16,538 bases of DNA from Candidatus Aenigmatarchaeota archaeon (lineage in GTDB: Archaea > Aenigmatarchaeota > Aenigmatarchaeia > PWEA01 > JAGHBM01). Numbering within the stretch: the first letter of the stretch is position 1; every line of letters begins with the position of its first letter. The notes under the pieces are model-generated. The model ran no database searches. It had not been told where the DNA came from and worked only from the letters and a program-made list of their open reading frames with translations. Below are positions 1 to 5,676 of the stretch, in pieces. The position numbers and the translations under genes are program-made. The DNA is taken from contig JAGLWW010000003.1 in NCBI GenBank assembly GCA_023133195.1, positions 1 to 16,538 of the forward strand, read 5' to 3'.

Positions 1-13
1 AACCCCATAATTT

Positions 14-35
14 CAGGTTTTTAAATTACTGGAAG
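14..35 (+). promoter_or_regulatory. TATA-like promoter element, copy 1 of a 22-base repeat
   Basis: The core CAGGTTTTTAAATT followed by ACTGGAAG occurs here and again, nearly unchanged, at 433-454 just after the first gene. The centre of TTTTTAAAT is about 24 bases ahead of the ATG at 47, the spacing expected of an archaeal TATA box serving a leaderless mRNA. Promoter use is inferred. Confidence 0.4.
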
Positions 36-46
36 CAATGAATATT

Positions 47-430
47 ATGAAAGCTTACATCACATGTTCCATAACCCATACACAGGAAAAGATGGGCTTA
101 TTGCCTGCAATTGAGTCGGTAGTTAAAGAAAAGGGGCTTGATACCTTTGTATGCAGAGCCGGGGGAACTCCTTCTGAGATTTTCGAGAGAGACTACAATC
201 AACTAAAATCCTGTGATATTATTATAGCCGAGGTTTCCGAAAGAAGCCACGGTGTAGGTATGGAAATTGGCATGTCATTTTGTCTGGGTCTTAAGAGAAT
301 TCTCCTGATTCAAAAGGGCAGTTCTGTAACCAAGTTCGCGCAAGGAATGCCGGATACAAACATCATAGAATATAATGATATCGAAGATTTGAAAAATAAA
401 CTGTCTTCTTCTTTGAAATCAATGAAATAA
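47..430 (+). CDS. Nucleoside 2-deoxyribosyltransferase-superfamily protein (DNPH1/Rcl-like)
   Basis: A soluble protein of 127 residues (130 from the in-frame ATG at 38). The family cleaves or exchanges the N-glycosidic bond of 2'-deoxynucleosides or their 5'-monophosphates, in salvage or nucleotide-pool cleaning. Visible marks are the N-terminal strand MKAYITCSI, a middle run with CDIIIAEVSE, and SHGVGMEIGMSFCLG, where the Glu of GVGMEIG is the expected nucleophile, followed by a hydrophobic strand (KRILLI). I prefer the start at 47 because it matches the usual family N-terminus and lies about 24 bases from the TATA-like box. The ATG at 38 has only a weak GGAAG ahead of it. It stands alone, flanked by two copies of a 22-base repeat. 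Whether it acts on nucleosides or on nucleotides cannot be told from sequence. Confidence 0.8.
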   Translation: MKAYITCSITHTQEKMGLLPAIESVVKEKGLDTFVCRAGGTPSEIFERDYNQLKSCDIIIAEVSERSHGVGMEIGMSFCLGLKRILLIQKGSSVTKFAQGMPDTNIIEYNDIEDLKNKLSSSLKSMK

Positions 431-432
431 CC

Positions 433-454
433 CAGGTTTTTAAATTCTGGGAAG
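433..454 (+). repeat. Second copy of the TATA-like 22-base repeat; also a short inverted repeat
   Basis: CAGGTTTTTAAATT followed by CTGGGAAG repeats 14-35. With the preceding CC, CCCAG (431-435) pairs with CTGGG (447-451) across an 11-base A/T-rich loop. It directly follows the stop of the DNPH1-like gene, so it could be a terminator hairpin, a promoter, or a protein-binding site. Confidence 0.35.
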
Positions 455-477
455 AATTTTGATTACGAAACCGAAGA

Positions 478-503
478 ACTTATATAAAAAAACTTTTTAT
501 AAA
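478..503 (+). promoter_or_regulatory. TATA-box region of the lysine-tail gene
   Basis: Two TATA-like stretches, TTATATAAAA near 480-489 and CTTTTTATAAAG near 494-503, lie upstream of the ATG at 536. The second is centred about 37 bases ahead, allowing a leader of roughly 12 bases with a weak GTGTGAT ribosome site. Confidence 0.4.
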
Positions 504-535
504 GTCTTTTCCAACATATTAATGAGTGTGATAAC

Positions 536-1048
536 ATGATAGAAACGAAAAAAATGAATCAGGCCGAATATGCAAAAAGAATAAAAGAACTAACAGCTAT
601 CGCGGAATTAATCAGGACTCGCCAAGATGAGAAACAATCTGTTTTGAAAGATTTCAGACTGGAAAAGCAGAGATACCGGTCAGGGAAAATTTCCAACAAG
701 GCATTTGCATCTTCAGTTAAGAAAGTTAACAAAGAGCTTTTAAAACTGGATAACGCAATAAGACAAAACATAAAAAACATAAAAATAATCAGTGATATAA
801 TAAGGAAATTTACTGACGTACAGAATCCCAGACATTTCAGGGCATCGTTGACAGGAATAAAGATAGTTAGTTACAAGAAGAAAAAGAAAGTCATAAAAAA
901 GAAGGCCGCAATCAAGAAGAAAAAAACAATAAAGAAAAAGATAATCAAGAAGAAAATCGCAAAAAAGAAAACCAGACCAAAGAAAAAGGCAATAAAGAAA
1001 AAAAAGGTCATAAAGAAAAAGAAAATCATAAAAAAGAAGAAAAAATAA
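536..1048 (+). CDS. Coiled-coil protein with poly-lysine C-terminal tail, function unknown
   Basis: A protein of 170 residues in two parts. Residues 1-110 are helical and charged, with heptad-like spacing that suggests a coiled coil. From about residue 113 to the end the chain is almost only Lys broken by single Ile, Val, Ala or Thr (repeats such as IKKKK, IIKKK, VIKKKK) with one RPKKK. I do not recognise a family. The tail resembles the basic tails of linker-histone H1-like proteins, so binding to DNA or RNA is a reasonable inference. The A-rich coding strand (AAGAAAAAG-type units) is low-complexity and may vary in length by slippage. The mirror ORF on the minus strand, nearly all Phe, is an artefact. 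T-rich sequence follows the stop. Confidence 0.75.
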   Translation: MIETKKMNQAEYAKRIKELTAIAELIRTRQDEKQSVLKDFRLEKQRYRSGKISNKAFASSVKKVNKELLKLDNAIRQNIKNIKIISDIIRKFTDVQNPRHFRASLTGIKIVSYKKKKKVIKKKAAIKKKKTIKKKIIKKKIAKKKTRPKKKAIKKKKVIKKKKIIKKKKK

Positions 1049-1097
1049 GTTTTCTTCAATCTTTTTTCTCTTTTTATAATTTTTTATATATCAAATA
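1049..1097 (+). terminator. T-rich terminator region
   Basis: The stop codon of the lysine-tail gene is followed by several T runs (TTTTTT, TTTTT, TTTTTT) within 50 bases and no hairpin. Oligo-T runs like this end transcription in archaea. Confidence 0.45.
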
Positions 1098-1177
1098 TTA
1101 AGTTTTTAGTTTATCGAAGTAAACAGCAATAGTCGAATTTTTAAGGTATAAGAGCTTTAGACACGGAATTTTTATTG

Positions 1178-1465
1178 GTGTGTCTGTTGGATTATACGGA
1201 CTTCATGAATCTTTTTGAGAAGGTCAAAAAATTTGAAAAAGAAGAGCCGGAGCTGGCCTTCGGGATTTACATAAAATTAACAGAGGAAGCTTTGGAACTG
1301 ATAAAAAAATGTTATATCGGGGATACAAGATACCGTGCAAAATATAAGACAGTTCCCGACGGCCCAGGTAATTATAAATCTTTGTTGGATTACAGGGTAG
1401 AATATGTTGAGGCAATTGCGGCTCTTAGCGAACACGCACTCGGGAATTTGGAGAAAACGTTGTAG
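1178..1465 (+). CDS. Small hypothetical protein
   Basis: An unrecognised soluble protein of 95 residues from the GTG at 1178, mostly helical, with acidic and basic residues mixed and no transmembrane segment or signal. The motif region DGPGNYKSLLDYRVEYVEA looks like a helical-bundle element. The start is uncertain. A TATA-like box (ATTTTTAAGGTATA, about 1137-1150) would put the transcript start near 1170, which favours GTG 1178. TTG 1175, TTG 1187 and ATG 1205 (86 residues) are possible too. None has a clear ribosome site. Confidence 0.6.
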   Translation: MCLLDYTDFMNLFEKVKKFEKEEPELAFGIYIKLTEEALELIKKCYIGDTRYRAKYKTVPDGPGNYKSLLDYRVEYVEAIAALSEHALGNLEKTL

Positions 1466-1478
1466 AGAAAATAGAAAT

Positions 1479-1489
1479 GTTTTAAAAAC
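1479..1489 (+). promoter_or_regulatory. TATA box of the 1511 gene
   Basis: GTTTTAAAAAC is centred about 27 bases ahead of the ATG at 1511, which implies a leaderless transcript covering the membrane protein and the flavodoxin gene. Confidence 0.55.
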
Positions 1490-1510
1490 AATCACGGCCT
1501 AATTATTATT

Positions 1511-1840
1511 ATGGGAATGGCTCGCGGGGACTTGGGAAAAATTCTTGTAGTGATAGGTGCATTCTTCTTGATTTTGGCAATAAGCTTTGACTTTATTTAT
1601 CTTGCGATTACGGTTGGAGCCGTGATTTTCTTTGCATTCCTGTATAAAAACAGGAAGAATTTTGAGCATGAAATAATCCTGTTTTTCGCTTTGATTGCTT
1701 ATTTCCTTGTAACAATTATTCTCGTATTTTTTCTCGGAATTTTAAAGGAAGTCCCCCCAATATATCTGGGTTCGTTTGGAGGAGTTCTTATTTTGGCAGG
1801 TATATACCTTACGGGATACCTTGAAAATTTGAAGAGGTGA
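1511..1840 (+). CDS. Small multi-pass membrane protein, unknown function
   Basis: A protein of 109 residues with four predicted membrane helices, near residues 10-27, 29-46, 54-76 and 85-104. Charged KNRKNFEHE lies between the second and third and a basic ENLKR ends the chain. No catalytic or cofactor motif is visible and I do not recognise a family. The ATG at 1511 is favoured over the one at 1517 because it sits at leaderless distance from the TATA box. The next gene, a flavodoxin, starts 4 bases after the stop with its GAGGTGAG ribosome site inside this gene's last codons, so the two are probably co-transcribed. Confidence 0.7.
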   Translation: MGMARGDLGKILVVIGAFFLILAISFDFIYLAITVGAVIFFAFLYKNRKNFEHEIILFFALIAYFLVTIILVFFLGILKEVPPIYLGSFGGVLILAGIYLTGYLENLKR

Positions 1841-1844
1841 GTTT

Positions 1845-2252
1845 ATGAAGGTTCAGATAATATATTATTCAAAAACAGGAAATACAAAAAAAGTGGCCGA
1901 AGCGATGGCCTCGGAACTGGGTGTGGAAGCAAAGGACGTTAAAAAAGAAACTCTTGACAAAAGTTGCCTTGTTTTTCTGGGTTCCGGCTTGTATGCAGGC
2001 AAAATAGGAAAAAAACTGGTGGAATTCATAGGGAAAAACGATTTCAACGGAGTGAATGTGGTTCTGTTCGGAACCTCTATAAAGGGGGAAGGTAACGAGG
2101 TGAAGGAAATGGAAGAACTGCTCAAGTCCAAAGGCGCGGTAATAAAAGGCAGGTTTTACTGCTATGGCAATTTCTTGTTTGCCAAGAGAGGCCACCCCAG
2201 CGAGGAAGAGCTGGCCAAGGCAAGAGAATTTGCAAGAGAAATGACTAAGTAA
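1845..2252 (+). CDS. Flavodoxin-family protein
   Basis: A protein of 135 residues with the flavodoxin fold, probably binding FMN and carrying electrons in the cytoplasm. The N-terminal strand MKVQIIYYSKTGNTKKVAE holds the phosphate-binding loop SKTGNTKKV at about residues 9-17. A second loop (FLGSGLYAGKIG) and a third (FGTSIKGEG) occupy the expected isoalloxazine-contact regions. The length is normal for a short flavodoxin. GAGGTGAG lies 5 bases ahead of the ATG. It is the second gene of a two-gene unit with a small membrane protein. Its 3' end overlaps the minus-strand peptidase gene by 8 bases. NAD(P)H:quinone-type flavoproteins share the fold, so the exact redox partner is unknown. Confidence 0.85.
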   Translation: MKVQIIYYSKTGNTKKVAEAMASELGVEAKDVKKETLDKSCLVFLGSGLYAGKIGKKLVEFIGKNDFNGVNVVLFGTSIKGEGNEVKEMEELLKSKGAVIKGRFYCYGNFLFAKRGHPSEEELAKAREFAREMTK

Positions 2253-2763
2253 AATTGGTAATAATTCCCAGAATAACATCCCATTCTACAATTCCCAGAA
2301 TGATAATTATTATAAGAAGAGAGAACCATATCACAGGCATGAATGGATACTTGCCTTTTTTTCCGAACAGTTTTAAGGGATAAAGCCCGATTTTGTTGAC
2401 TAGGACAAGTATTATATAAAAAAAGATTATGTAAGGAAGTTCAAGAACAGAGCATACTGCCGATATAGCAATCACGTCCGCTCTGGCCAGAGAAAAAATC
2501 TTTCCAAGTCCTTTCCAGGAAAGCGTTCCCAAGATTATTATCAGCAACCACTTGAACCAGAGGAACTCCATCCCTGCGGTGTAATCATGCCATAACATTA
2601 AAATGGAGAAACAAATCCACATGGTCATGAACTCCGCCTTTATGGTCATCTTTCTCAGGTCGCTCACGGAGGCCACTAGAAGAGTGAAAAACATGAATCC
2701 AAGGCCGTAAACCAGCTTCAGAGAGGCTCCTGAAGACATAAATTCCAGCATATTAGCAAGCAT
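2245..2763 (-). CDS. A24-type prepilin/prearchaellin peptidase-like membrane protein
   Basis: A protein of 172 residues with about five membrane helices. A24 aspartyl proteases cut class III signal peptides of pilins and archaellins on the cytoplasmic face. The first catalytic site is recognisable as SVSDLRKMTI (Asp35, the usual D-x-R/K after the first helix). The second Asp is Asp96 in SLARADVIAIS, at the place of the usual GxGD, so here the motif reads RAD. PFMPVIW near residue 141 resembles the conserved Pro-Phe stretch after it. A TATA box at 2780-2791 lies about 22 bases ahead of the ATG, implying a leaderless transcript. A plausible substrate is encoded at 8492-10684. The altered motif means activity is inferred. 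An inactive homologue is possible. Confidence 0.65.
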   Translation of the reverse strand: MLANMLEFMSSGASLKLVYGLGFMFFTLLVASVSDLRKMTIKAEFMTMWICFSILMLWHDYTAGMEFLWFKWLLIIILGTLSWKGLGKIFSLARADVIAISAVCSVLELPYIIFFYIILVLVNKIGLYPLKLFGKKGKYPFMPVIWFSLLIIIIILGIVEWDVILGIITNFT

Positions 2764-2779
2764 ATTAATATTAAATACG

Positions 2780-2791
2780 TTTTATATAAAA
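2780..2791. promoter_or_regulatory. Palindromic TATA box between divergent peptidase and tRNA genes
   Basis: TTTTATATAAAA is its own reverse complement. On the minus strand it is centred about 22 bases from the peptidase ATG. On the plus strand it predicts a start near 2811, about 24 bases ahead of the tRNA. One box could serve both directions. Confidence 0.5.
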
Positions 2792-2874
2792 TACTCAAAG
2801 ACCGAAGCATATGAAGTATGCTTCTTTTGGGTTTGGGCCTGTAGTGTAGCTTGGTCTAGCATCGGGGCTTTGGG

Positions 2875-2906
2875 TGTCTACCGCCTAACGGGTGCAAGGC
2901 AGAAAC
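2875..2906 (+). other. Anticodon-loop intron of tRNA-Pro (position 37/38)
   Basis: These 32 bases separate G37 from A38, the usual archaeal intron position. TTTG (2869-2872) can pair with CAGA (2900-2903, one G-U) as the central helix of a relaxed bulge-helix-bulge, the fold cut by the splicing endonuclease. Confidence 0.75.
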
Positions 2907-2926
2907 AGCCTCAGACGGGAGTTCAA

Positions 2927-2974
2927 GAAACTTTTCGGGACAAAAGTTTCATCAAAACCGAGAAGTATGAAAAC
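2927..2974 (+). other. T-loop intron of tRNA-Pro (near position 58/59)
   Basis: About 48 bases interrupt the T-loop. Two foldings are visible. In the splice-competent one, TTCA (2922-2925) pairs with TGAA (2968-2971), and ACTTTTCGG (2930-2938) pairs with CCGAGAAGT (2958-2966, one G-U), a relaxed bulge-helix-bulge. In the other, GAAACTTTT (2927-2935) pairs perfectly with AAAAGTTTC (2942-2950). The two foldings exclude each other. Confidence 0.65.
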
Positions 2975-3044
2975 ATCTCCCCGGGCCCACCACTTTTCAA
3001 TATAAATACATTTTTGTTCTCTATAATCTAAGACAGTGATCGAT

Positions 3045-3509
3045 ATGGATGGCACTGATATAGTGAAAAGATATGCAAAAAACCTTGATTATCATGCGGA
3101 AAATTTGCCTGTTTTATATGAATGGTTGGAAGTAGGAACAGAGCCTCCTTATGGTCGCCCCACGAGTCTGGTGTTAGATTTTACAACAGATTTAGAATAT
3201 GTTATTAACGCTTTGGGAGTTGAGGATATTCATCAAAGCGACTGGCATGAATACTGCCGCAGAATAGACTTCAAACATGTAAAGAGCCCCCATTTCAAAA
3301 AAGGAAATATTCTTAAAAAATATAATTTTCCTGTAGATGAAAATCTGGAAGGTGTGATAGCATTGGGTTTTGATGAGGGACTGGAATATGATGATAACGC
3401 TGAACCAGAGTTAATTATATGGTATCAAAGTGGAAACGAGTTCACAGATGTGAATTTATTTAATCCTAAAGAATGGAAAACTGTTATTGCAGAATACTTT
3501 AAGGTATAA
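3045..3509 (+). CDS. Hypothetical acidic protein
   Basis: A soluble protein of 154 residues from ATG 3045 (157 from the in-frame GTG at 3036). It is acidic, with many aromatics, no membrane helix, no cysteine pair and no nucleotide-binding loop. I do not recognise a family. GTGAT at 3036-3040 matches the archaeal anti-Shine-Dalgarno and sits 4 bases ahead of ATG 3045, so I read it as the ribosome site rather than the start codon. A TATA-like box, CAATATAAATAC, lies near 2998-3009. The gene is transcribed alone, directly behind the tRNA. Confidence 0.6.
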   Translation: MDGTDIVKRYAKNLDYHAENLPVLYEWLEVGTEPPYGRPTSLVLDFTTDLEYVINALGVEDIHQSDWHEYCRRIDFKHVKSPHFKKGNILKKYNFPVDENLEGVIALGFDEGLEYDDNAEPELIIWYQSGNEFTDVNLFNPKEWKTVIAEYFKV

Positions 3510-3576
3510 CTAGAATTTATTATGGTCTTAAAAGGATTTATTTAACTTCTACTATTATCACATTATAAGTGATGTA

Positions 3577-3897
3577 ATGAATTCAAAGATTTTTTTGGTC
3601 GCGGGCGTTATTGTATTGCTTATTGGAGTGATGTCCATGTTTATGGGTAACAGTGATACAAGGGTTACTCTGAGCGGGCAGTTTGTTTCTACAAAAGGTT
3701 GCATGGGAGTTATTCAGGGGACTCTCGTAGAGGATTATGGCAATTCCACTGAGTCCATGTGCGATGATGCGGTCAAATATGAGGGCAAGGTCGTGGAAGT
3801 AACGGGCTATGTTTACAACCACAAATGCGAAAAAGGGGAAGAATGCTTTGGGGGGCCCTACATGAGAAACATAGAGTCAATAGAAATAATCGGCTAG
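3577..3897 (+). CDS. Membrane-anchored small exported protein, possibly OB-fold
   Basis: A protein of 106 residues. Residues 5-24 form one N-terminal membrane helix or uncleaved signal anchor, and the rest faces outward. The outer part holds four cysteines (KGCMG, SMCDD, HKCEK and EECFG), suited to two disulfides or one metal site. The strand pattern YEGKVVEVTGYV is typical of OB-fold beta-barrels, and the N-terminal strand VTLSGQF fits as well. Fold and disulfides are inference. GTGAT at 3569-3573 precedes the ATG. The gene runs tail to tail with the TlyA-like gene, leaving 11 bases. Confidence 0.6.
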   Translation: MNSKIFLVAGVIVLLIGVMSMFMGNSDTRVTLSGQFVSTKGCMGVIQGTLVEDYGNSTESMCDDAVKYEGKVVEVTGYVYNHKCEKGEECFGGPYMRNIESIEIIG

Positions 3898-3908
3898 AAT
3901 TAAATCAG

Positions 3909-4550
3909 TTAGATGACCTTAGCATAGACATAAAAACCCTTTCTTGTGTCAAAGAACTTCACTACAATTAACTTTTGGTTAAGCATCATTTCTTCAATCA
4001 TTTCCTTTACGTTTTCCCTTCCTCTGCTTGGAAGAAACATTATCACCTTTCCCCGAGAGCCGATAAAATCCCGGAGCTTTTCAAGTATCTGCATGGTTTT
4101 CATTATATCAAAGTTAAGCTCGATTATCACAATGTCAAATTTGCTTGAGAAAATCTTTCTCAGGTCTTCATGAACTATGTTTTTGTTTATTACTTCAATT
4201 CCTTCGCGTTTCAGAAAATCCAAATCTTCCCTTATTGTGACTACCGTGGTATTTGCTCCGGTTCTTGCCGCAAACAAGGGAAAACCACCGTCCGGGCTTT
4301 CTATGTCCAGCACAAAGTCTCCCGTATGTATAAGGTCAACAGATTCATGTATTACTTTCAGTTTCCAGAAAGAGGCAGGAGCATCCTTATATTCCTCTTT
4401 TAACACTTCCACCCGATCCTTTTCTTCCAGAGGAAGTGCGGTGTAAGTAACAATTTTTCCGTTTACCATTACCATCATGTTCTTTACCAGATAGTCTGCG
4501 GTTTCCTTGCACCTTACACCATGTTTAAGAAGATAGTCATCCAGCCTCAT
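3909..4550 (-). CDS. TlyA-like S4-domain rRNA 2'-O-methyltransferase
   Basis: A protein of 213 residues. Residues 1-60 form an S4 RNA-binding domain, starting MRLDDYLLKHGV, with KETADYLVKN and VMVNGK. Residues 75-213 form a Rossmann-like methyltransferase of FtsJ type. FVLDIESPDGGFPLFAA supplies the SAM-binding motif I, FDIVIIEL is motif IV, and RGKVIMFLPSRG and a C-terminal FYVYAKVI complete the sheet. TlyA proteins in bacteria methylate rRNA cytidines at the 2'-O. The archaeal substrate is not known from sequence. An in-frame open stretch reaches 4763, but translation should start at 4550, where the S4 domain begins. It diverges from the hydrogenase operon across 55 bases. Confidence 0.8.
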   Translation of the reverse strand: MRLDDYLLKHGVRCKETADYLVKNMMVMVNGKIVTYTALPLEEKDRVEVLKEEYKDAPASFWKLKVIHESVDLIHTGDFVLDIESPDGGFPLFAARTGANTTVVTIREDLDFLKREGIEVINKNIVHEDLRKIFSSKFDIVIIELNFDIMKTMQILEKLRDFIGSRGKVIMFLPSRGRENVKEMIEEMMLNQKLIVVKFFDTRKGFYVYAKVI

Positions 4551-4605
4551 AGTCCCACATATACAGTTATAAATTAATTTTAATAAAGCTTTACAAATAT
4601 TAAAC
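4551..4605. promoter_or_regulatory. Divergent promoter region for tlyA-like gene and mbh operon
   Basis: In 55 bases two overlapping A/T-rich boxes are visible. ATTTATAACT (minus strand, 4566-4575) is about 20 bases from the minus ATG. AATTTTAATAAA (plus strand, 4577-4588) is about 25 bases from the mbhA ATG. Both genes may be leaderless. No operator-like inverted repeat was seen. Confidence 0.45.
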
Positions 4606-5070
4606 ATGCCCCAAAAAGTATTGCTGGCTTTCCTGTCCCTGTTTTTTGTCTGGGTGATGATTGCAGGATTTAACGCCGAGGAGATTATCCTTGGGACCGT
4701 GGTTTCAGTATTAATAGCTTTCATATCAAGCAGGGAATTTATAAAGGGTTCTGTGGCTGCCAAATTTCATCCAAGAAGATGGCTTTTCTATCTTATTTAT
4801 GTAATGATATTCTTAGCGGTAGAAGTATATTCTCATATTAATTTGATTTTAAGAATAATTTTCGGAAAAGTAGATTCGGGGACTTTTATTCTGGAGTCAA
4901 AATTTAAAAGTCCTGGTGCTCTCACTGTTCTTGGAAATTCAATAACTCTGGCACCCGGAACGCTCACGCTTGATGTAAAGGGTAACAAGATAGTCACATA
5001 TTGCCTGAACAAAAAGTCTGAGATGACGACAAAAATATTTGAAGCGTTTTTGGAGAGTGTTTATAGATAG
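4606..5070 (+). CDS. mbhA: Mrp/Mnh E-type antiporter subunit, MbhA
   Basis: A membrane protein of 154 residues and the first gene of the hydrogenase operon. Three N-terminal helices are followed by a cytoplasmic domain. The family signature is clear: NSITLAPGTLTLDVKGN around residues 117-133, as in MnhE/MrpE. In the Mbh complex this subunit belongs to the Na+/H+ antiporter module, which uses energy from ferredoxin-driven H2 production. The length matches the family. Seven bases separate its stop from an ATG (5079) that opens a 19-codon mini-ORF before mbhB. Confidence 0.85.
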   Translation: MPQKVLLAFLSLFFVWVMIAGFNAEEIILGTVVSVLIAFISSREFIKGSVAAKFHPRRWLFYLIYVMIFLAVEVYSHINLILRIIFGKVDSGTFILESKFKSPGALTVLGNSITLAPGTLTLDVKGNKIVTYCLNKKSEMTTKIFEAFLESVYR

Positions 5071-5078
5071 GTGATGAA

Positions 5079-5138
5079 ATGTATGAAACAGAAGTTTCAA
5101 ATTTCACCATAATTGAAGTAAAGGAAGTGATGAAATGA
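5079..5138 (+). CDS. 19-residue coupled mini-ORF between mbhA and mbhB
   Basis: ATG 5079 follows AGGTGAT (5069-5075) and encodes MYETEVSNFTIIEVKEVMK. The stop overlaps the mbhB ATG in the form ATGA. The 11-base block GTGATGAAATG occurs at its start (5071-5081) and again at the mbhB start (5127-5137). A perfect hairpin TGAAAC-AGAA-GTTTCA lies at 5084-5099. It could be a real small peptide, an upstream coupling ORF for mbhB, or only a spacer. Nothing like it is known to me in other mbh operons. Confidence 0.3.
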   Translation: MYETEVSNFTIIEVKEVMK

Positions 5139-5377
5139 TTGAATACATATTGGCAATAGCAGGAGTTTTTTGCCTTATAAGGTTGACTTTGGGACCCACT
5201 GTGTATGACAGGGTTGTGGCAATAGACTCGTTTCTCATAATTTTGATAGCCCTTCTGGCCTTGTGGTCCCAGGAAAATCCCGTGTATCTGGATATAGCCA
5301 TAATATTTGCTGGCTTAAGTTTTGGAACGACTCTGATTTTCTCCAAATATTTGAGAGGTGAAAATATTTGGTCCTGA
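5135..5377 (+). CDS. mbhB: Mrp/Mnh F-type antiporter subunit, MbhB
   Basis: A membrane protein of 80 residues with three helices. The MnhF/MrpF pattern is evident in RLTLGPTVYDRVVAIDS (the conserved GPT-DR run at about residues 16-32) and in the charged end of the third helix. It is part of the small-subunit cluster of the antiporter module, at the distal end of the membrane arm. GGAAGTGATGAA precedes the ATG. Its stop codon lies 10 bases inside mbhC, so translation is coupled. Confidence 0.88.
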   Translation: MIEYILAIAGVFCLIRLTLGPTVYDRVVAIDSFLIILIALLALWSQENPVYLDIAIIFAGLSFGTTLIFSKYLRGENIWS

Positions 5378-5676
5378 CATGGAATTTAGTTTTGCTCTTG
5401 CCGGCTGTTATAGGCTTGATAGGTGCAATAGGATTGATAAGAATGAAAAACATTTACACAAGGATTTTTGCATCTACAATGTGTGCCGTGGGCTGCACCT
5501 GTTTGCTGGTCTTCCTTTTGGCGGTAAAAAACTTCTATTCAATACTTTCAATGAAATATCTCCTGCTTTTGGCTCTGATAATTCTTACATCTCCCACGGC
5601 TTCTCATGCGATAGCAAACGCAGCTTACAAGAACAAAATTGATTTAAATAAAAAGACGGTGGTTAGGAGTGATTGA
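5368..5676 (+). CDS. mbhC: Mrp/Mnh G-type antiporter subunit, MbhC
   Basis: A membrane protein of 102 residues with three helices. GLIGAIGLIRMKNIYTRIFA and the run LTSPTASHAIANAAY match MnhG/MrpG, where the T-x-P-x-A-H-x-I-A-x-A motif is diagnostic. It starts with TTG at 5368. GAGGTG at 5355-5360 is correctly spaced, and no better ATG keeps the first helix whole. It overlaps mbhB by 10 bases and mbhD by 8, typical of a tightly coupled operon. Confidence 0.87.
   Translation: MVLTWNLVLLLPAVIGLIGAIGLIRMKNIYTRIFASTMCAVGCTCLLVFLLAVKNFYSILSMKYLLLLALIILTSPTASHAIANAAYKNKIDLNKKTVVRSD

Larger units (their letters stand above)
2835..2992 (+). tRNA. tRNA-Pro(UGG) with two introns, CCA encoded
   Basis: Exons are 2835-2874, 2907-2926 and 2975-2992, giving a 78-base tRNA. 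The acceptor GGGCCTG (2835-2841) pairs with CGGGCCC (2982-2988) with one G-U, followed by discriminator A and a genomic CCA. The D-stem GTGT/GCAT encloses a loop with GG. The anticodon stem GGGGC (2864-2868) pairs with GCCTC (2908-2912), and the anticodon TGG is at 2871-2873. The T-stem GGGAG (2917-2921) pairs with CTCCC (2977-2981). The introns are 2875-2906 at the canonical 37/38 site and about 2927-2974 in the T-loop. Removing the second restores the standard T-loop TTCAAAT. The exact T-loop splice point could be one base later. Confidence 0.88.

Noticed and set aside
871..1059. Minus-strand open frame encoding nearly pure phenylalanine
   Set aside because: It is the reverse complement of the lysine-codon tail of the 536-1048 gene and has no start signals.
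4551..4763. Upstream extension of the TlyA-like frame
   Set aside because: The extension would run through the divergent promoter and into mbhA. The S4 domain begins at the ATG at 4550.
5071..5137. GTGATGA boxes as C/D-box sRNA
   Set aside because: No CTGA D or D' boxes occur between or after them. GTGATGA matches the ribosome-binding consensus just ahead of start codons.
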